Shown here one piece after another: positions 59,609 through 64,000 of a DNA stretch of 64,000 nucleotides. This DNA is from Ruminococcus sp. (GTDB taxonomy: Bacteria; Bacillota; Clostridia; Oscillospirales; Ruminococcaceae). The position numbers and the translations under genes are program-made. Position 1 is the stretch's first letter. Each line of letters starts with the position of its first letter. The notes beneath the pieces are model-generated. The model was not told the origin of the DNA. It did not search any database and saw nothing but the letters and a program-made list of their open reading frames with translations. The DNA is taken from positions 62,001 to 126,000 of the forward strand of contig SVNK01000006.1 of the NCBI GenBank assembly GCA_015066935.1, read 5' to 3'.

Positions 59609-62157
59609 TGACCGTTTTGTTCACCGCCGCCGATGTCTCCGCCACCGATATCTCCACCGCCGACGTCACCGCCACCGATATCTCCACCGCCGACGTCACC
59701 GCCACCAATGTCTCCACCGCCGACGTCACCGCCACCGATATCTCCACCACCGATGTCACCACCGCCAACGTCGCCGCCTTCACCGTTTTCGTCTTCGGGA
59801 GGAGCAACATAGTGACCGCCTGAGCAATAAGGTGCATTTGTAGATTTCCAGTAGCCTGTGATTCCGTGAGGACATCCGGGACCTGCAATCATACCGGATA
59901 TAGAGCACATAGGAGAAGCAATTACAGTAGAAACGGGTTCAAAATCTGTTTGAGTATCAGCAAATTCTGTCTGAGCATATTCACCGATAATAGTTTTCCA
60001 TACATCGCATCCGTGGAAGTTTGAAGGAAGTGTGATTCTTGGGTCCATGATGTCATAACCGACTGTTACGCCGCTGACAAAATCGGGAGTAAGTCCCACG
60101 AATACCTGATCCCACCAGTTTTCGGTTGTACCTGTCTTACCGACAACTACCTTACTGCTGAGTCTTGCACCGGTACCTGTACCGTGGTCAACAATATTCT
60201 TCATCAGTCTGTTCATGACCCAAGCTGTTTCATCGCTCACTGCCTTATGAGGATTACCGTTATTTTCGTAGATTATTTCCTTATTGCTGTCTTCTATTCT
60301 GGAAACGATGTGTGCTTCGTTGTAAATACCCTCGTTTCCGTATGGGATATATGCGTTTACAAGGTTTTTAAGTGTAAGACCGTATCTCATCTGTCCGATA
60401 GCAAGTGGAGCATAGTCGTTATCGAGAGGGTCAAGCTTCATACCCATGTTCTTTGTTGCGAATTCAAACACAGCATCAGTAGTGAGGTCACGGCAGAGCT
60501 GTGCGGGAACTGTATTGAAGGACTGCTGCAGGAGGTAGTAGATGAAATGAGTGCCGCCGCCGGGAGGTCCGGAATAGTTGTAGGGCCAGGGTTTTCCGTT
60601 TTCGGTTTTTATTGCGGTGTCGCTGTAAACGGAGCCCCAGTGAATGGTGTCTTTTTCGAGAGCGAGACCATAGCTTGTGATAGGCTTTACAGTTGAACCA
60701 ATCGGACGTCTGTCTGTTTCCGCATAGTTCGTAACGAGCGAGCCTTTTTTCTCACCCCACTGACCAACGGTTGCTCTGATAGACCCATCGTAGTTCATGG
60801 CAACGAAAGCAGCATGAGGGATATATTCCTCAGTTTTTCCGTCGTTATCGGTATCGCAGTAGCGTGTGAGATAACTAACATTAAAGAGGTTGTTGGCATC
60901 CTTGAACTTTTCAACGACGTAATCCTGCATTTTGCGGTCGATAGTTGTATATACCTTGTAGCCGCCCTTATTGATTTCATTTATGGCATCCTGCTGGCTG
61001 TCAAGCTCAAATTTCTCCATAAAATAGGGGATAAGTTCGTGATAGATAGCATCAACTTCCCATGAGTAGGCTTTTTCGGTTTGTTCAAGTTCTTCCGCCT
61101 CTTCTTCGGGGTGAAGAGCCTTATATTCATTCGAATCACGGTAAACAAGCGGAGTATTCAGACATTCCTGATATTCATCGAAAGAAATTGCACCGTTTTC
61201 GTAAAGCTTGTAAAGAACATATTCCTGACGGTCACGGTTTACGGCACGTCCCTGAACGAGTTTACCGTTTATATCGGTGTATTCAGTATACGGACCATAT
61301 TCTTCGGGACTCTTGGGGATTGCAGCAAGTACCGCTGCTTCAGCTGTTGAAAGTTCCTCAACATTTTTTCCGAAGTATTCTATTGAGGCAAGCTGAATAC
61401 CGTTAACAGCACCGCCGAATCCGATAAAGTTAAGGTATTCTTCGAGAATTTCGTCCTTTGTGTATGTTTTTTCAAGCTGCATTGCAGTGAAAATCTCACG
61501 GATTTTACGTTGTGGAGTGTGGTCCTTGTCTCCTGTGAGGTTCTTTACGAGCTGCTGAGTAATTGTTGAACCACCCTGTTCGGTGTCGTAGAAATGGAGG
61601 AACATATTGAGGAAAGCGGAGAATGTACGCTTATAGTCAACACCATCATGCGAATAAAAACGCTCATCCTCGGTGTAGACAAATGCGTCACGTACATGCT
61701 GAGGAATACGTTCAATATCAACAGGGATACGCTGAACGTCGGTTTTTACTCTGTGGAGAACGACGAGTTTTTCTTCGCCGTTTTCATCGGTTTCATAGCC
61801 GTAGAAGAAAGTATCGCTTCCTGATTCAAGCTCCTGAAGAGTGATACTTGTTGTATCCTTCATGAATTCGAGGACATAGACAGTCAGAGCTGTTGTAACG
61901 ATGGTTCCCGTGATTATCATGACAAGAAAAAGTGACAGCAGAGTAGTTGCGATAACGGTCATAAGCTTTTTCAGGAAGACAAGAAACTTATTACGTTTTT
62001 TCTTTTTCTTTTTAGGAGGATAATTCTTCTGCGGTGGAGGAGCCATTGCAGAAGAATTGAGATGTTCCGGAGGAATTCTGCCGTAAACGGAATCGGCAGA
62101 CATCGGACCATTTTGTGGAGTAAAGTAATTCTCGTTCATTTTATCGTGTAACCGCAC
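59602..62157 (-). CDS. Class A penicillin-binding protein (PBP1A-like) with Gly-Asp repeat tail
   Basis: About 845-851 residues. A cytoplasmic basic segment (KKKKKKRNK) and a membrane helix (about 62-92) lead to a GT51 glycosyltransferase domain: VYTEDERFYSHDGVD carries the catalytic Glu, followed by GGSTITQQLVKNL. The transpeptidase has GSTVKPITS, QQSFNTVP and KTGTTENWWD, all intact. The last about 60 residues are Gly/Asp/Ile/Val repeats (GGGDIGGGDV). GTG at 62157 follows AAAGGAG at a long 13-base spacing; ATG at 62139 is an alternative. Confidence 0.92.
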   Translation of the reverse strand: MRLHDKMNENYFTPQNGPMSADSVYGRIPPEHLNSSAMAPPPQKNYPPKKKKKKRNKFLVFLKKLMTVIATTLLSLFLVMIITGTIVTTALTVYVLEFMKDTTSITLQELESGSDTFFYGYETDENGEEKLVVLHRVKTDVQRIPVDIERIPQHVRDAFVYTEDERFYSHDGVDYKRTFSAFLNMFLHFYDTEQGGSTITQQLVKNLTGDKDHTPQRKIREIFTAMQLEKTYTKDEILEEYLNFIGFGGAVNGIQLASIEYFGKNVEELSTAEAAVLAAIPKSPEEYGPYTEYTDINGKLVQGRAVNRDRQEYVLYKLYENGAISFDEYQECLNTPLVYRDSNEYKALHPEEEAEELEQTEKAYSWEVDAIYHELIPYFMEKFELDSQQDAINEINKGGYKVYTTIDRKMQDYVVEKFKDANNLFNVSYLTRYCDTDNDGKTEEYIPHAAFVAMNYDGSIRATVGQWGEKKGSLVTNYAETDRRPIGSTVKPITSYGLALEKDTIHWGSVYSDTAIKTENGKPWPYNYSGPPGGGTHFIYYLLQQSFNTVPAQLCRDLTTDAVFEFATKNMGMKLDPLDNDYAPLAIGQMRYGLTLKNLVNAYIPYGNEGIYNEAHIVSRIEDSNKEIIYENNGNPHKAVSDETAWVMNRLMKNIVDHGTGTGARLSSKVVVGKTGTTENWWDQVFVGLTPDFVSGVTVGYDIMDPRITLPSNFHGCDVWKTIIGEYAQTEFADTQTDFEPVSTVIASPMCSISGMIAGPGCPHGITGYWKSTNAPYCSGGHYVAPPEDENGEGGDVGGGDIGGGDIGGGDVGGGDIGGGDVGGGDIGGGDVGGGDIGGGDIGGGEQNGQW
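59628..59777. repeat. Tandem repeat encoding the GGGDI/GGGDV tail
   Basis: About ten copies of a 15-base unit (CCGCCACCGATATCT-like, with alternating versions giving a 30-base super-unit) within the 3' end of the PBP gene. The copies are almost identical and are likely to vary in number between strains. Confidence 0.85.
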
Positions 62158-62346
62158 AAGGCGGAAACTGCTCCTTTCTGAATTTTAGGACAATGTTCCG
62201 TAAGGAACATACAATTACACATAATAAATTATACCATAAATAACATGATTTGTTAAGGCTTTTCACAAAAAAACGTCATTTTGCATAAGTATGGTGAATG
62301 GGGTAATAATAAATACAACAACATTTATACTGAATGGAGTGGTATA

Positions 62347-62682
62347 ATGAAGACAGGAAATGCAAAAAGAATATTCTTTACAATGCTGGCAGCTCTGACA
62401 ATATCTGGATTTATAATGATATGTTCCATGGGACAGACTGTTCATCGTCACAGGCTGATTACAAAAACAGAGGCAATAGCTGCATCTGAAGCTCCGGCAT
62501 ATATTATCAGGGAGTATAAAGGGAAGCTCGGCGTATTCAGCGGAAATTCCGACAGACCGTTCAGAACGGTTGAATGTGACCTGCAGCTTCTTTCTGAATA
62601 TGACAGAAATCAGCTTGAACAAGGGATTGAACTTGCAGACGAGGCTGAGCTGAGAGCATATATCGAAGATATGACATCATGA
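62347..62682 (+). CDS. Single-pass protein with BofC-type C-terminal domain
   Basis: A 111-residue protein: short N-terminus, membrane helix (about 8-30) and a C-terminal region YIIREYKGKLGVFSGN through LRAYIEDMTS. That region resembles the BofC C-terminal domain (YxVREYxGxIAVF). BofC-type proteins regulate the forespore-mother-cell signal; this small version is clostridial. GGAG lies 7 bases before ATG 62347. Its stop overlaps the convergent flavin reductase stop by six bases. Confidence 0.65.
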   Translation: MKTGNAKRIFFTMLAALTISGFIMICSMGQTVHRHRLITKTEAIAASEAPAYIIREYKGKLGVFSGNSDRPFRTVECDLQLLSEYDRNQLEQGIELADEAELRAYIEDMTS

Positions 62683-63255
62683 TTTTCTATGCTTTTTCTT
62701 TTTTCTGACAGAGAAGCCGAAATCACCTGTTTTTCGTCCAAGAGCAAAGTATTCACCGTGAGCGAATGCCATAAGACCACATTGCTGAAGATTGAGTTTT
62801 CCTTTGCTGTCGATGTAGCGTTCATCGACGTCTATTCCGACAATTTCCGCAAGGAACATTGTATGTGAGCCGAGCAGTTTTGATTCGGTCACTTTACATT
62901 CAAGGCTTACGGGACATTCTTCAATAATAGGGACCGAGACCATTTTTGCAGGTGCGGTATGGAGTCCGCAGACCGCAAACTTATCAATATCACGTCCGCT
63001 TTTAACGCCGCAGAAATCGGTTTCACGACACATGGCAGATGTTGTGAGATTGATAACAAATTCGCCTGAATTCATGATTATATCATGAGAGTATCGTTCA
63101 GGTCTGACGGATATATATGTCATGGGAGGTCTGGTACAGGTGATACCTGTCCAGCCAATAGTCAGGACATTAGGTTTGTCGGGAGTACCGCAGGTTACAA
63201 GTGCGGCAGGTACGGGAGCAAGAAGAGTGCTGCCTTTCCAGAATTGTTTGGACAT
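62677..63255 (-). CDS. Flavin reductase-like (FMN-binding split barrel) protein
   Basis: A 192-residue protein of the flavoredoxin group. TCGTPDKPNVLTIGWTGITC (about 22-41), YISVRPERYSHDII and GEFVINLTT form the FMN-binding barrel. It probably reduces or carries flavin; partner unknown. Convergent with the BofC-type gene. Confidence 0.85.
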   Translation of the reverse strand: MSKQFWKGSTLLAPVPAALVTCGTPDKPNVLTIGWTGITCTRPPMTYISVRPERYSHDIIMNSGEFVINLTTSAMCRETDFCGVKSGRDIDKFAVCGLHTAPAKMVSVPIIEECPVSLECKVTESKLLGSHTMFLAEIVGIDVDERYIDSKGKLNLQQCGLMAFAHGEYFALGRKTGDFGFSVRKKKKHRKS

Positions 63256-63287
63256 ATTTTCACCTCTGCGAAATATAGTTCTTTATA

Positions 63288-63356
63288 ATTAATGTCTACC
63301 CGAACGAAGTTCGGGGCAATAACCGTCCTAAGGCGGTTATTGAGGACACATTAATT
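63288..63356. repeat. Palindromic interspersed repeat, family B copy 2
   Basis: AATTAATGT (63288-63296) and ACATTAATT (63348-63356) bound a 69-base unit. It contains CCCGAACGAAGTTCGGG and AATAACCGTCCTAAGGCGGTTATT. It is a shorter, reverse-oriented copy of 57319-57423, lying just upstream of the flavin reductase and spoIIAA starts. Confidence 0.8.
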
Positions 63357-63504
63357 ATATCACTATAAAGCGGAATAATCAATGATTGTGATAAAATTGT
63401 AATTGAATTGAAAATAATATGAAACAGGTGTGGTGATATGACAAATTTCTCGGAATAAAAGTGATAAAATATGTTTCAGAAAAAAATAATGCGGAGGCGA
63501 CATA

Positions 63505-63810
63505 ATGAAATTAGACATAAGAACAGAAAACGGAAAGGCAATTGCAACACTCAGCGGTGAAATTGATCACCATAATGCCCGTGAGCTTCGTTCAGAGCTT
63601 GACCGTTACATAATCAAATCACAGCCGAGAATGCTTGCAATGGACTTCGGAAATATCACCTTTATGGACAGTTCGGGAATAGGACTCATAATGGGGAGAA
63701 GCAAACTGATGAGAGAATGCGGCGGAAGTCTGGAAGTATGCAACACACAGCCGTACATCAGACGAGTGCTGAAGCTTTCAGGTATTGAACGCATAGTGAC
63801 AATAAAATAA
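63505..63810 (+). CDS. spoIIAA: Anti-sigma F factor antagonist SpoIIAA
   Basis: A 101-residue STAS-domain protein. The phosphorylated Ser lies in NITFMDSSGIGLIMGR (DSSG motif, about residues 56-58). When dephosphorylated it binds SpoIIAB and frees sigma F in the forespore. GCGGAGG precedes the ATG. First gene of the spoIIA operon, 12 bases before spoIIAB. Confidence 0.93.
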   Translation: MKLDIRTENGKAIATLSGEIDHHNARELRSELDRYIIKSQPRMLAMDFGNITFMDSSGIGLIMGRSKLMRECGGSLEVCNTQPYIRRVLKLSGIERIVTIK

Positions 63811-63822
63811 AAGGAGAGAATC

Positions 63823-64000
63823 ATGGAAGTAAAAAACGAAATAAAATTTTCTATGCCGTCGTTATCGGTGAACGAAAGCACGGCAAGAGCCGTAGTATCA
63901 TCGTTTCTGATACAGGCTGACCCGACTGTTGAGGAGTTGTCAGATATCAGGACAGCAGTTTCCGAAGCTGTAACAAATGCGGTTGTGCATGCATACAGAA
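63823..64000 (+). CDS. spoIIAB: Anti-sigma F factor SpoIIAB (5' part, cut by window end)
   Basis: The first 59 codons of a GHKL-type kinase/anti-sigma factor. IRTAVSEAVTNAVVHAYR is the N-box ATP-binding motif (E..xxNA). It binds and inhibits sigma F and phosphorylates SpoIIAA. AAAGGAG precedes the ATG at 63823. The rest of the gene lies beyond the window. Confidence 0.93.
   Translation, partial: MEVKNEIKFSMPSLSVNESTARAVVSSFLIQADPTVEELSDIRTAVSEAVTNAVVHAYR

Noticed and set aside
59560..59843. Long open frames on the + strand made of repeated His/Arg or Thr/Ala/Asp units
   Set aside because: They are mirror readings of the tandem repeat that encodes the PBP Gly-Asp tail on the minus strand.
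1..64000. CRISPR array, prophage or transposase gene
   Set aside because: No regularly spaced direct repeats, integrase, phage structural gene or transposase was seen; the only mobile-like items are the short palindromic repeats.

Overview
The window is chromosomal DNA of a low-to-moderate GC, Gram-positive, endospore-forming anaerobe of the Clostridia, most likely a Ruminococcus-like member of the Oscillospiraceae. The evidence is strong AGGAGG ribosome-binding sites throughout, sporulation genes (spoIIAA, the start of spoIIAB, a SpoIIM-like gene, a BofC-type C-terminal domain), a secreted CAP protein ending in a type I dockerin, and a clostripain-type protease. No phage, transposase, CRISPR array or plasmid gene was seen.

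Layout. 0-10 kb: a degenerate phosphohexomutase-like protein, an AGCS alanine/sodium symporter, a YdbS/YdbT-type PH-domain membrane pair, then a leftward run of recD2, mreB, a TPR-like membrane protein and a VanY-type lipoprotein. 10-24.5 kb: mostly leftward cell-envelope genes. These are murL-murD (an L-glutamate/epimerase route to D-Glu in peptidoglycan), a DtxR-type regulator, a thioesterase, cardiolipin synthase (rightward), ftsE-ftsX-M23 hydrolase-ctp, a CdaR-like regulator, argS with its DUF1934 partner, and a Ddl-like gene with altered active-site residues. 24.5-34.5 kb: a galactokinase-like pseudoenzyme with an ion transporter, clostripain, a DacF-like protein lacking all three penicillin-binding motifs, an amidase, the CAP-dockerin protein and an EAL phosphodiesterase. 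34.6-46.8 kb: aroB-aroA-aroC, a DUF4364 gene, RNase P RNA, an AraC regulator, an OGG1-type glycosylase, a RelQ-type synthetase, tRNA-Ala(GGC), proC, a SpoIIM-like gene, a DUF624 gene and a bacterial MIF homologue. 46.8-56.3 kb: a long polyamine cluster preceded by an apparently structured RNA with its own promoter and terminator. 56.3-64 kb: an amidohydrolase, comFC, an RlmL-like methyltransferase, a class A PBP with a Gly-Asp repeat tail, a flavin reductase and the start of the spoIIA operon.

How the genes work together. The polyamine cluster encodes arginine to agmatine (SpeA), agmatine to putrescine (SpeB) and two separate routes from putrescine to spermidine: SpeD/SpeE, and carboxyspermidine dehydrogenase/decarboxylase. 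FtsEX, the coiled-coil M23 protein and the S41 protease form the familiar Gram-positive septal hydrolase control module.

Most unusual points: (1) the structured RNA at about 46855-47151; (2) the doubled spermidine pathway with two tiny paralogous genes inside it; (3) four relatives of metabolic or wall enzymes (phosphohexomutase, Ddl, galactokinase, DacF) that are full length but lack catalytic residues; (4) MurL next to a MurD2-like ligase; (5) two families of short palindromic repeats, one forming the 5' leader of the aro operon. All calls come from reading sequence by eye; no database search was run.
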